Positions 1 to 10,765 of a DNA stretch of 64,000 nucleotides are shown in pieces (positions within the stretch are counted from its first letter, which is position 1; each line of letters begins with the position of its first letter). The notes beneath the pieces are model-generated. The model worked only from the letters and a program-made list of their open reading frames with translations. It made no database searches and was not told the origin of the DNA. Made by a program: the position numbers and the translations under genes. Location of the stretch: assembly GCA_030685235.1 (NCBI GenBank), contig MU839127.1, forward strand, positions 62,001 through 126,000, read 5' to 3'. Source of the DNA: Copromyces sp. CBS 386.78. Lineage: Eukaryota; Ascomycota; Sordariomycetes; Sordariales; Sordariaceae.

Positions 1-1359
1 ACAGTAAGCTCTGCAGACAGGCTATGCATCTAGAATCCTTCACCAAGCATCGCCATTGGCTTGCTGAGACCCGCCGTTCACCACCCTCCCGTGAGCCTGC
101 CCGTCAATGGTTGGTAGTGTTGCAGTGGCCTTATGGTATCTCCAAGAAAACCTATCGCTACCTGTTTGTTCTACCGCCCACACTCTGCCCACACTCCTCC
201 TCACACTAATGCCGAGGGATGGAGAGTTTACCAACTACTGATCGCTAGCATTGCAGGTCATTGACAGGCGCCGTTGCCTTTTCTGATAGGTAACAGCCCA
301 AATTCGGCTGGCTACCACCATGGAAGAGAAGCTTTGAGATCGCATTCGGTATCGAATTATGTGAGTGTGCTGGAGTCGGTAACAGACACCGAGAGATGCC
401 GGGCCAGTTTAATGGGCGGTGGCAATCGAGAAAAAGACAGCAAAGGGAAGTGAAAAGAGACGAGGAGCGTCATACTACTGAATCGGGCATGACAGGAAAG
501 AAGAGGTGATCGCGGTCCTCTCTTTGAAATGCGTTGGATTCTGCTGCGTTATCACTTTCACACTACTGCTTTCATCCTTGCTTTCCTCCTGCTTGTCTCT
601 CTCTTTTCATGCTTCTATTACCATGTTGTTAAGTTGGTTCCCGGTTGCAAAGTTGCACGGGTTGGGTTGTCATTGTCTCACTCACACCCGGATAGTGATG
701 TGGCGGCTTCATCTGTTGTTCATGGTTGTTCCAGAAGCACCAAGTTGCTCAAGCGCGCGAAACCTCGTGCCCAGCTATGGCCACTTGCATGCGATATATT
801 TTGTCTCGTCCATTGCGTCGGCGGCAACCGACCAAGAACCTACTAATCATATGTCTTTTCACCAGTTGGGTTGATGCCAACCATGAAACGAGGGGCATGC
901 CTTTCCAGGTTAGTCCTTGACCATTTGGTTGGCTCCGGGGGCTGAGGGCTGAAGACCGAGAAGTGAGGCACGGGCACGTCGAAGACACCTTCACAGAAAA
1001 TGACGGGATTCAGAAACAACGCGGCTTATCCCCGCTCTATGTGTCACTCAAACCGCAGGTATACATGGAACCAATCGGCCTATGGACGGGGCTGGATACC
1101 GGCTTTCTGTCGTGTTCCCCTCCCCGCATGAGGTTGATTTGCCTGGAAACCAAGTGGTAGATATATAGCCCGCCCTGCCTGACAAGGCTGCTGCCTGTTT
1201 GACGCCTGCTTCTTCGCTCCTTCTTTTCTTTTTCTACTAGAATTACTCAGGCCGATCAGAGATAGCTGAGAAAGAGTGAGATCTCAGCTCCCCACACCTT
1301 TCTTTCTTATCTTCACACTCATTCAGAGCCCAATAGCCCAATAGCCCAACGCGCCCAAG
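1..1359. other. Upstream intergenic region, no supported gene
   Basis: Balanced base composition with only short overlapping open frames that resemble no family I recognise and lack a convincing splice pattern. The last 200 bases are pyrimidine-rich and A/T-rich and probably hold the promoter and 5' leader of the calpain-like gene that starts at 1360. Confidence 0.5.
1162..1168 (+). promoter_or_regulatory. TATA-like box upstream of the calpain-like gene
   Basis: A TATATAG heptamer lies about 195 bases before the chosen ATG, followed by long CT-rich tracts (about 1190-1320) of the kind that often precede start sites in filamentous fungi. Position and composition fit a core promoter. No transcript evidence is available. 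Confidence 0.35.
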
Positions 1360-4300
1360 ATGTCACGGTCTCCATCACCAACACCAGGTGGGAGGTCCAT
1401 TCTGGCAGAGATGACGGTTTATCAACCTCACGGAGGACCTTGGGGCCAACACCACAAGTACAGGACACCGCAAAGTAAGGTTGATGAGTTCTGGACAAAG
1501 TTTACCGCAAGAGTCCCGGGAAAGGGTAAGTACACCTACCATTCCGACCTAACCATTTTTCAGCTCGGCATTTGAAGAGCCTGAAGGCTTACAAATCCTG
1601 CAGCCACCACGGTTCTCCCCAAGAACGAGTACGCTGAGAGGCTTGCCAAGCGCAACTCAGCCAAGGAGGTGGGAGGTGGTACAAATGCGCAAGCATCTTT
1701 CGAAGAGGCCGCGGCTATCTGCAGGGCCAAGGTGGAAAAGATCGTTCAAGAATGCCGTCGTGTCAACCAGAAGTACAGAGACCCGCATTTCGACCTGGAG
1801 TACGACCTGAAGACGGGTAGGCGCGATTGCCTTGAATCTCTTAGTAACGAGAACATCATCGAATTCTCCAGTAGCGACTCAGATTCCGACTACAACCACC
1901 CACCACGCCCCCGGTCGCGATCCCGTCGTCACAGGAGAGGCTTGTGTGATCGTGACCAGGGCACAGGCACAGGCACTCCAGCGAAGGGGCAGATCAAGAC
2001 CAAAACCAAAGCCGACAACGGAGATGAAGTCGGGCAATTATCCCCGCAAGGACGGATGCCCGGGTCCAAGTTTCGGCCCGCATCAGTCAAGCGTGTGGGC
2101 GAGATATTTGACGATCCAAAGTTTTACATTGAAGGTCCCTCCGCAAATGATGTGCGCCAGGGCAGAGACGGCGACTGCTGGCTCATGGCCGCATTGTGCA
2201 CGATGAGCAACAAGCCTGGGCTCATCGAACGAATTTGCGTGGCTCACGACCAGGACATTGGTGTCTACGGCTTTGTCTTTCACCGGGATGGGGAATGGTT
2301 CAGCGAGATTATCGATGACAAGGTAACACAACCCGTCAATTCTACATTAATTCCTACCAGTACGGTTGATGATCAGTACTAACTAGATACCGCCGTAACA
2401 GCTTTATCTCACCAGGCCTGACTACGATGAGGCAATGGATCGTTTTCACATGGAACGCGTGTTATGGGATGATAGGGATCGCCCAGACTCCGAAGAGATC
2501 TATAGGAAAACCTACCAATCCAATAGCGGCGCACTCTACTTTGCGCAGTGCGAGAACCCGAACGAAACTTGGCTGCCTTTGCTTGAGAAAGCTTATGCCA
2601 AAGCTCATGGAGACTATGCGGCCATTGAGGGTGGGTTCACTGGTGAAGGTATCGAGGATCTCACGGGCGGTGTGACCTCTGGATTGTACACCGCGGATAT
2701 ACTTGACAAGGAACATTTCTGGAAGGAGGAGCTCATGAAAGTTAATGAGCAATTTCTGTTTGGATGTTCGACTGGGGTCTGGTGAGTTGTCCGAATTCTT
2801 CTCTGCATACAAGATACTGACAACGATGGCCAGGGGACGCGGTTATGGTGACAGAAAGGGCATTATGGAGCAGCATGCCTATTCTGTCATGAAAGCGGTC
2901 GACGTTGACGGAGAGCGACTCCTCTTGTTGAAGAACCCTTGGGGGAAAGGAGAGTGGACAGGGCCCTGGAGTGAGTTTCTTCCAGAAGCCCTTGTGTTGA
3001 GAAAGCGGCTAACAACTCGACACAGGCGATGGCTCCAAGGAATGGACACCAGAATGGCTGCAGAAACTTGGCCACCGGTTCGGGGATGATGGTGCGTTCT
3101 GGATCTCATACAGAGATTTCTTGCGCAAGTTTCAGGCCTTCGATCGTACACGCCTCTTCGGACCGGACTGGAAAGTTACCTCCATCTGGACAACGCTCTC
3201 CGTACCATGGACCCTAGAATATCATGACACCAAGTTCGCCTTTACGCTGGCAAAGCCCGGTCCAGTGGTCATCGTCCTCTCTCAGCTAGATGACCGCTAC
3301 TTCCGTGGGCTAGAGGGCCAGTACAGATTCGAGCTGAACTTTCGCGTACATCGTGCTGGGGAAGATGATTACCTGGTACGAACGCAACACTCCTCCCGAA
3401 TGAACCGCTCCATCAACGTTGAACTAGACCTTGACGCTGGCGAATACCTGGTTCTCGTCAAGATTGACGCCTCTCGCAACGAGTGGGTTCTGCCTACCGA
3501 AGACGTGGTGCGGATCAATGCTCGTCACCATCGCGAGAAACTGCTACGTATCGGACTGTCCTATGACCTGGCGCATAGCAAAGCCAAGATCAAAGAAAGT
3601 CACGAAGAGAAAGCAGCTCGCGAGGCATATGAACAGCGGAAGAAGGACAAGCAACGAGAAAGTTTGCGGAAGGCTATCATGGAGGAGAAGGAAATTGACT
3701 ACTACAACCGCATGAAAATTTCCCAGAGGGCGAAGCGGCGAGTGGACAAAAACAAAGAAAGAATGAAGAGAAAGGCGGAGAAGAGGAAAGGTAAGATGGA
3801 AAAGAAGAAGGCAAAACGGGAAGAAGCAGAGAGGAAGCAGGCTGGAGAGACGCCTGAGGCTCCCATTGACGGGCGAACGGGGGCGAAAGATCATTCTTTC
3901 AGCCTTGATTCTGCCTTACATTCTGATGGCGAGCGTATTGCACCCCCAGCAGTAGATACTGCGCCGTCTACAGATGCCGGACAGCCAACTCCGTCCGTTA
4001 GCAGCACGGGTGCTACCGAAGTCGATGCCCCGCCCGGTCCTGCTGCAAAGGATGAAAAGACTTTTGAGGCCCCTTCGACGGATGTACTAACGCCGCAATT
4101 AGCTCCAACACAGCAACAGGGTGGTGAATCTTCCAGGAACATTGTTGAGCCTTCCTTAGAGCAGGCAAAGGAACAAAGTACGCAGAACCCAGTCGACATG
4201 CAGCCAGGGTCATCAGCAGAGAACAACAAGACACCGAAAGATGTTCCTCAGCACTCGCAGTCACCTCATCCAACGCAAGGCCAAGATGAAAGAAGCAATC

Positions 4301-5526
4301 ATCGCAGCAAGGAGATCGAGATCAAGCTTCGGGCAGCTGTTAATCTTTTCTCAAGCTTGAAGCAGGAGCTTGAGCTAATGCTGGGAGACAGTGCCAACAA
4401 TGGTACGGAGCAAGGGCAAGAACCTAAGCCAAAAGATATCGACAATCAGAGGCAGCCTCCTCCGCCTCCTCCTCACCATACCCCGTCCGAACAACGCACT
4501 CTCCAACCACCGATGCCTGCATACCCTCGCCCCTTCTCGCCTCCCCATCATCAAGATCACCGCCAGCCAAGACCTCTCTCCCAAATGCGAGGAAGATCTC
4601 CAATGCACCCACCCATAGACATCGGACCCTCATCCCGTCGTTCTCGGCAACGAAATGGATTACCGCCGCCATCACGTCGCGATGTCTTCTTCGACGATGC
4701 CCATCATCAAAGTCGCAACAACGGCCCCCGCTTCTACGACGACAGCTTTTCCTCGTCTCCTTCCTCCTCTGACTCAGAAGATGACTACAGCATCTCCAGC
4801 ATATCCGACATTTCCGACCGGGAACTCGACATGCATATTCGCGACGACGCTCGTCGCAACGGGAGGCTTCAGGATCAAGGCCGTCACCAGGCTGCTATTT
4901 TGCCATCACCGCCGGTCCAGCCGCAACCGGTGCAGCCCGGTCCTCCGTATCCGGGTCCACCGATTGGAGGCAGAGGTCGGGATCCCCGTGGAAGACATGG
5001 TGGTAGAAGAGACGCGCCTATGAATGGACCAGTTGATTTGAATACGGAGTTTGAGAAGAATCCGTGGAATGCGGTGGCGGTGGTAGGGTTGAGAGTTTAT
5101 TACCGTGTTGATGTCGGTGACCAAAAAGATCAAGACGCTGCTGCTACTATCGCTACCGTTACCGATGGAGACAAAGCTGCCGACGCAGATGGGGAAGGGG
5201 AAGCCAAGAAGGAGATGGTCAAGTTGAAAGTTATCAGACCGAATCCATGGGAGATTGTTAGCGATGATGAGAAGGATGCCAAGAGGAAGAAGGAGAGTAA
5301 GTGGACTAAGGGGTTCAAGAAGAATAAGAAGAAGGATAAGGAAGGGGAGGAGGTCAAGAAGGATGATGAAACTGTCAAAGCGGGAGGGCAGATAGATGAT
5401 GAGGGTGATGACAAGGGGATGAAGAAGGAGGAGGTGGAAAAGGTTTTGGATGTTGATGATAGCGCGAAGGATGCTACTCTTGAGGGTGAGGAGAGAGAGA
5501 AGACTGTTGCTGAGGGGCAGGTGTGA
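1360..5526 (+). CDS. Calpain-like cysteine protease (peptidase C2), 1,300 aa, five exons
   Basis: Exons 1360-1525, 1604-2322, 2402-2781, 2834-2970 and 3026-5526 join in frame to 1,300 residues; all introns are GT..AG and 52-79 bp. The protease core holds the calpain triad: Cys247 in GRDGDCWLMAAL, His436 in QHAYSVM and Asn456 in LKNPWGKGEW. A calpain domain III/C2-like beta region follows (nt 3200-3500). The last half is low-complexity: a lysine/glutamate coiled-coil-like stretch (nt 3580-3840), a Ser/Pro/Gln-rich region, then an acidic and basic tail. Calpains are intracellular, usually calcium-regulated proteases that make limited cuts. No EF-hand domain is evident, as in many fungal members. 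It is not the PalB/Rim13 type as far as I can judge. The triad is complete, so activity is likely. The start is the first ATG giving a continuous spliced frame. Confidence 0.9.
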
Positions 5527-5811
5527 TGGGTGACTTTTCTGACTTTGACCTGTTCAAGAATGGTGATACTGTTTTTCTCTTGCGTTTTGAGAGCGAGTTG
5601 GGTTCCTTTCTTGGGAATACTATAAAGTAGTATCATAACGCTAGTCCCTACAATTAATATCAAAACTCTCACCTCACCACAATCCTTTCATTTCTAACAA
5701 CACTATCCGAGTGCAAGTCGTGAATATCACCACACCAAGTCCACCACAGAAGTTGTCTTTTCGGTGTAGTATTTGAGTTAATGGAGTAATCCGCTATTTT
5801 AACAAATATAA
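5527..5811. other. 3' flank of the calpain-like gene
   Basis: A+T-rich sequence between the stop codon and the tRNA gene, probably the 3' untranslated region and terminator. No further gene seen. Confidence 0.5.
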
Positions 5812-5900
5812 CCCCTTGTGGTGTAGTTGGCTATCACGTTCGGCTGTAATTGTCTAGATTGTATACCGAAAGGTCACCGGCTCGATTCCGGTCGAGGGGA
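5812..5900 (+). tRNA. tRNA-Tyr (GTA) with a 15-nt intron
   Basis: The cloverleaf can be drawn completely. The acceptor CCCCTTG (5812-5818) pairs with CGAGGGG (5893-5899) with one G-U. The anticodon stem is TTCGG (5839-5843) with CCGAA (5866-5870). The T stem is ACCGG/CCGGT around a 7-nt loop. The anticodon loop reads CT-GTA-A, then a 15-nt intron (5850-5864) at the canonical position after base 37, then A. C1-G72 is the eukaryotic tRNA-Tyr identity pair, and an intron is usual in this tRNA. An A box (TGGTGTAGTTGG) and B box (GGCTCGATTCC) are present. The T loop has C instead of the first T, which is unusual, so a pseudogene is possible. Confidence 0.72.
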
Positions 5901-5905
5901 GTTTC

Positions 5906-5913
5906 TTTTTTTT
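5906..5913 (+). terminator. Pol III T-run after tRNA-Tyr
   Basis: Eight consecutive T residues begin six bases after the tRNA discriminator base, the standard RNA polymerase III stop signal. Confidence 0.7.
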
Positions 5914-5947
5914 CGCTCTTTTGTTTCGGTTCCTCTGCACTCATTAT

Positions 5948-6571
5948 TACCGTAGCGGGAAAACCTGCCAGGGAACAGGCCTTCTAAGCCTTAATAAGGC
6001 ATAGAAGACTTGTAAACTTAACAAGCCCTGTTAATTTAACAAGCCTTGTTGAACGAGGGAGGTACCTGATTGGCCAATTAAATGCCCGCTGTAGATGGTC
6101 GCTAATTGAGTCCACTGCTTCAGCATCTTCGAAAGTTCCTTCCCTAGAAGATATCGCCCTATATTAAAAGAAGAAACTAAGCCTTCTTTCAATCAATTGG
6201 GCCAGTGGCTCAATGGTTCTTGTCGTCGCTCTTATCCTTGTGATCGCCAGTTCGATTCCAACTGGTGACAGCTTTTTTTCCGTTGCGCGAAAAGTTTCGC
6301 GTGAAAGTGCAAATGCCCTCATCCGGATTTTGAAGTCAAAATCTTAAACGGCTACCAAAGGACCACTAGGAAGACCCTAATCAAAGACCCTTAGAAGGAC
6401 CTTTAGAAGGCTTTATAGGGGTCATTGGCTTTTATTATTTTGCACCAAAATCTGACCAATCAGAGGCTTCCCTCAGCCAACAAGCCTTGTTAATTCAACA
6501 GGGCTTGTTACATGGTTATCCAATAGATATACAACAAGGCTTGTTACGCTCCCTATATTCCCGCTGCGGTA
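5948..6571. mobile_element. 624-bp TIR element (MITE-like), TA-flanked
   Basis: TACCGTAGCGGGAA (5948-5961) matches the reverse complement of 6558-6571 at 13 of 14 bases. Inside these ends lie larger inverted repeats built on ACAAGCCTTGTT: 6020-6050 matches 6479-6510 inverted with three mismatches over 31 bases, and further copies occur near 6531-6547. No transposase frame is present. TA at each end fits a Tc1/mariner-type target duplication but cannot be separated from the TIR itself. A Pol III-like unit lies in the middle. The classification is inferred. Confidence 0.6.
6199..6279 (+). ncRNA. Pol III promoter-like unit inside the 624-bp element
   Basis: TGGCTCAATGG (6206-6216) fits the A-box consensus, AGTTCGATTCC (6249-6259) fits the B box at normal spacing, and seven Ts follow at 6273-6279. 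A tRNA fold fails: acceptor and T stems mismatch, although CCAGTT..AACTGG around the B box forms a perfect six-base stem. It may be a tRNA fossil or a SINE-like head captured by the element. Transcription is not shown. Confidence 0.4.
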
Positions 6572-7263
6572 CGTTGCGCTCGTGGTATTAGTGTCCTTGT
6601 TTCTTTGGTTTTTGCTATTCTGGGAGTGTACCCGTTGAGCTCATGTCGCTATAGAGGTGTGTTTGAGTGTTGTCACAATGGTTAGGTAACAGCTTGGTTG
6701 CGACATGCTGGAGATGTTTTTTTTCTCTTTTTCATTAGGAATGTGCAAGTGCAGTTGACGTGCTGTTCTCTACAAAGTTTAGGTAGAGATGCACCCAGGA
6801 GATTCTGCCCTACACTGTTCTTTTTCATCTTTCCTCTACCTTTTGCTCACGTACCCGCAATGAGAACGCAAAAAGAAACAACTGAAGCTCCAGAGAGTTT
6901 CCACCTTTCACTCCCGGTTTGCATTTCTTCCATTTTATCCTCTCCCTTTCCATCGTTCTCTTTGCTCTTTTCGCTTCTTCGCTTTTTCGCCTGTTGGATG
7001 GGCTTCAGCATCAGCATCGCTATCTGATTGATGCATTAAGAACGACATCGCCCATCATTTGCCTCCTCACCCGCGCACGTAATTTGGTGTCAGTTGTTCT
7101 TCACAAAGCCCCTTTGTCCTGATCGTGCGAAATTCTCGACACCTACCGATTCGCTCCGCACTGCCGCAGGACTGCTTCGAACAATTCAACGAATATTGGC
7201 CGAAAGGAAGTTCTAATTCACCGAGAAGTCTTTTATCTACCCGAACGCCCAGATGAAGAAGCA
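6572..7263. other. Intergenic, T-rich, no supported gene
   Basis: Pyrimidine-rich stretches (6710-6980) give short open frames on both strands with low-complexity products. I see no conserved motif or splice pattern. Confidence 0.5.
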
Positions 7264-7652
7264 AATACTAAGAGAAAAACTAGGGCCACACACATCGGTC
7301 CCTACACTCACACACATCCTATATATAACTCCAACCCTGCCAAGCCTTTGACAGTCCAAACTCCACTACGACAGCTGCATGTGAAATTCCCGTTTTCCTC
7401 GCTATAATACCCGAATTTTAATGCACAAAATATATACAAAATTTTCTGGGGTCGCTGGCACTTAGCGATTTACATCGTTAGTGGGCATATTGTATATTTG
7501 GCTGTGGCGAGAGGGTGGTCCTAAGAATCCTATTATGTTTGATGACGATAACGAGTAAAATACTAGTATAGCTATTACTAAGTAAATAAATAAACGACGG
7601 GAGATAGGATTCTAGCTATTAAGAAAGTAAATTTGTTGTGTAATTAGAAGTT

Positions 7653-7760
7653 TATAATACTACGAAAGTATTACAGCTCTGTATAATACTACGAAAGTAT
7701 TAAGACTCTGGCGGTAATAGTGTACTTATAGCAGTCTTAATGTACTTATAGCGGTCTTAG
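7653..7760. repeat. Short tandem repeats inside the MITE
   Basis: A 21-base segment beginning TATAATACTACGAAAG occurs twice, at 7653 and 7682 (period 29). It is followed by two copies of a 20-base unit beginning TGTACTTATAGC at 7721 and 7741. These are probably subterminal or expansion repeats of the element. Confidence 0.7.
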
Positions 7761-7992
7761 TGCACTTGTTAATTTGAGTAGGGATGTTAGATGATACAAG
7801 AAAACGGTATTTTACTAGCTAATACGGCTGTATATTATGACAGCTGTCATTGGTGGGGATGTTGAAGCGGAAGGAATGGAGCAAGACAAAGATGGGCAGA
7901 ATGCTTGATTGATTTGAAGAAGAGAGAGAAGGATAAGGGAGTGATCGTAAGGATCACGAGTTATATACATGCCCAAAGTGGGGAACGATCCT

Positions 7993-8018
7993 GATAAGAT
8001 AAGATAAGATGCGATAAG
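7993..8018 (+). promoter_or_regulatory. Cluster of four GATAAG motifs
   Basis: GATAAG occurs at 7993, 7998, 8003 and 8013, matching the HGATAR site of fungal GATA factors (AreA/NIT2 type). It lies inside the MITE, about 150 bases beyond the 3' end of the amidase gene, so any regulatory link to that gene is speculative. Confidence 0.3.
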
Positions 8019-8165
8019 ATGCGAATAGCTTCAACAGGGGATACGTATGAGTGTAGGGACCGATGTGTGTGGCTCTAGTTTTTCTTAATACTAATACAAG
8101 GAACGAAGGCGTCAATGCCATCCAGCGTCATCCCAGCGCCATCCCCAAAAGTCATCGCCAAACCC

Positions 8166-10765
8166 TCACTCCGCTTTCCCAGAGGTAAGCTCACTCACCT
8201 CATACATTCTTCTTCCCGTTCTTAGGACGGTAGATTTGCCTACTTTCTCTAGCACCTTTCGCGTTGTGTCCATTAGTGCCAAGTCATACCCTGCAAGTGC
8301 GGTCAGTCTCCTCTGTGCACGATAATTTGACAAAAAGACAAAGCTCGATCGCGAGAGTCTGCTCCTGGCTGGGCAGAAAGGCTTTGCGTACCTTGTCTTG
8401 CCATGAGGGCTATCACAAACGGAAGCTTCTCTTCCCGGCTCGAAACCCGCGAGTTATAAGTTATTTCGTCAACTGGAATGTGTGCGCCACTGTCAGTACC
8501 ACTATTCTTTACGAGTCCTATTGGCTTTTCTAAGACTGGGTTGGGCTCACTAGGAACAGCCAGAACCGGAGACTTCATCACTGGCGCCAATCCTAATGCA
8601 TTAATTCCGTCTTGAGGTGGTCGCCGAAACCTGCGGCCCGCTCACGATGATTAGTGGCAAACGTCCACACTCAGCAGCCACGTCAATAGGGGTCACGGGG
8701 CACTCACGTTGGAACTTCGTCCCGGTACCTGGGGCCCATCGATTCCAGCGGCATCATGACAAGCGCATTGGAGTGCTTTTCTTTCAAAATGGTGTTGTTG
8801 AACCATTTACGGTAGACATCCATTTTGCGGAAGCCAAGGTCTCGCTCTTCCCGAGTTATTTCCTTTGCAAACTCCCACATACCCTGGTTCCGGGGGGAAA
8901 CATATGGTGTGCGGCCAAATTTCTCCCGGTATCTCGAACGGAAGTCCTCACAACTATGATAAGCGTCGTAGCATTGAGCGTTTGCTGCCTGGAGTAGGGA
9001 GGTGGATGTCAGCTAAATGTCTGGTATTTGCACACCACGTGCCAAAGTACAATCTGGTGGTTACTCACATCCTTTATAAACTCTAGAAGTGAAAGGCCAC
9101 GGGCCTCTTGCGGGGGTGACGCAGCCCAAGTGCCGTCGAAGGAAACGTCAACGAAGTCGATACCAAGGATGGATCCCATTCTACCGGCGAATTCCCGCGC
9201 GGTGTTGACTTGTCGTGCGTCAATGATACTCCAAAAGTCTGTTGCCCAGATAATGGAGGTGAATGGCTGCCAACAGTCAGTGCAAGTTCCCCAGGAAAGG
9301 CAGAATACGAGCCTGTCTGCCTCGTTGCCAGGGCCCGGGGCTATACCTTCGGTTCCGTCTCCATTTTCCCCACATCCAGCCATTGCTTAGCGAATTCTGT
9401 GCATCTTTGCAGATCCCTTCCCAGAAGACCTGCCGTATCCCATTCCCTGAATCCCTGCTAGTCAGCCCTACGCCTCCAAACATCTGAGTCGTACATAATA
9501 ACTGACCTGCAGAACGGTTCGATTCCCTCTCCACTGACGGCGCCCAGAGTGGGACGTAGGCCGAAGCAACCGCACCAGAGTGCCGGTCTAGTGACGCTAC
9601 CCCAAGCTGTTGTTCCCGTATTAGTTTCATCTTGATCAAGTCCTCGGGCAACTCTACCATGGGTAAGGGATGTGGAGCACCTACTGTCTGTCCCGATAGC
9701 AATATCAAGCCAGTCATATGCAGCAACCGCCGCCGCACTTCCCGAACTACTTCCTCCCATAGACTGATATTGATCGCCACGTGGGTTCCAGGGGCCTTGA
9801 TAGTCAACGTACTCAATTGGCTCCTCCCAGTTGGCAAAGGAGTTCATCTTTGTCTTGCCGACTATTATCGCCCCCTTGCCAACTAACTTCTGGATGCATG
9901 GTGCATTCTTCGTGCAGGCGTCATAGGTGTCGTAATATGCCCTATTTCCTTGAGAAGTCTTCGTTCCTTGTAGACGGATATTGTCCTTGACAAGTATTCT
10001 CCACCCAGCAAGAGATTCTGACGGGGGGTCATGGCCAGTGCCTGTCTTGATCCTGGATGGAAGAGCAAAGCTAGGGAACTGATGGCTTGAATCGATCCAG
10101 CGGAGGGGTTGAAAGGGCTCGGATGGGCTAAAGTACCTCTGATTGTCAGAACAACTTGATCTCTGCAGCATTCACACTCAAAGGTTCTGGGAATGATCTC
10201 ACTTAGACTTGGGTGCTACCGTCACCATGCAGGTGCCATATGTGTCGTCTTCCAGTTTCCACACATCTCGCATCTGATGCCCTGTCATGTAGTACGGTCC
10301 TGGCGGGAGATCGGCAACACCCGAGCATGTCACTATATCGTGGGCCCCCAGTTTGGTAAGATACTGCTTTGCCTCTGGAGTGATCCTTGGCTTCCGTGTG
10401 CCCCCACCATTAAAGACAACAGTGGTTAGAAAAGCCTTGTCGAAGACATCATCAACCGTTTCGTAATCCTTCAAAGCTTTCTGAATCCAGCTCAGTCTTA
10501 CTGTTGCACGAGCATCTTTACTAGAAGATGGGACCGAAAAGACTGTAGCGAGACCACGGCGAGTGGATTTTCTCGTGATCTTGTCGATAGTGTTCGCAGG
10601 AAGGAATCGGCATGGAGAGGGGGCGACCACATAGAGGGAAGCTCCTACTTTGAACGTCCTTCCATACTCAGAGCCTGTTGTAAGCTCGTCCCCCTTTCCA
10701 ACGTCGGAATGCTCAGAATCTCCAACCCCCTTACTCCAAGGTAACCTGCAAATGAGCTTGGCCAT
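8166..10765 (-). CDS. Amidase-signature enzyme with Arp1-type N-terminal domain, about 680 aa, eight exons
   Basis: Exons in transcript order: 10765-10220, 10138-9685, 9606-9507, 9446-9347, 9266-9069, 8988-8708, 8630-8392 and 8290-8166. All join in frame with GT..AG introns of 57-101 bp, most with CTGAC branch points. The first exon carries the domain found before amidases in fungal scytalone dehydratase-like Arp1 proteins (VGASLYVVAPSPC). The amidase-signature triad is visible: Lys near residue 233 in ILVKDNI, the cis-Ser in MGGSSSGS near 313, and the nucleophile Ser in GTDTWGSVTRPA, created by splicing exons 2 and 3. The C-terminus ends in GRRMYEV plus a short tail. It probably hydrolyses an amide bond; the substrate is unknown. 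The 5' end is uncertain: the ATG at 10765 is the first in frame, but TTTGCAG beside it could be an acceptor for an upstream exon, perhaps a signal peptide. The exon 2 acceptor could instead be at 10163. Confidence 0.85.

Larger units (their letters stand above)
7272..8086. mobile_element. 815-bp non-autonomous TIR transposon with 8-bp TSD
   Basis: The terminal inverted repeats run about 43 bp, starting GAGAAAAACTAGGGCC on the left and, reverse-complemented, AAGAAAAACTAGAGCC on the right, with three mismatches. The 8-bp direct repeat AATACTAA flanks both ends perfectly (7264-7271 and 8087-8094). An 8-bp duplication is typical of hAT elements and is also seen in some Mutator relatives. There is no coding capacity. 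The interior is A+T-rich, with short direct repeats and a GATAAG cluster near the right end. Confidence 0.85.

Noticed and set aside
506..920. Overlapping 60-120 codon frames left of the calpain-like gene
   Set aside because: Several frames are open at once over the same pyrimidine-rich DNA, which is the pattern of chance frames.
6199..6272. Second tRNA gene
   Set aside because: The Pol III boxes are good, but the acceptor stem and T stem do not pair in register and no anticodon arm can be drawn; kept only as a promoter-like unit.
7653..7760. CRISPR-like array
   Set aside because: Only two copies each of two different short repeats, in a eukaryotic context and inside a MITE.
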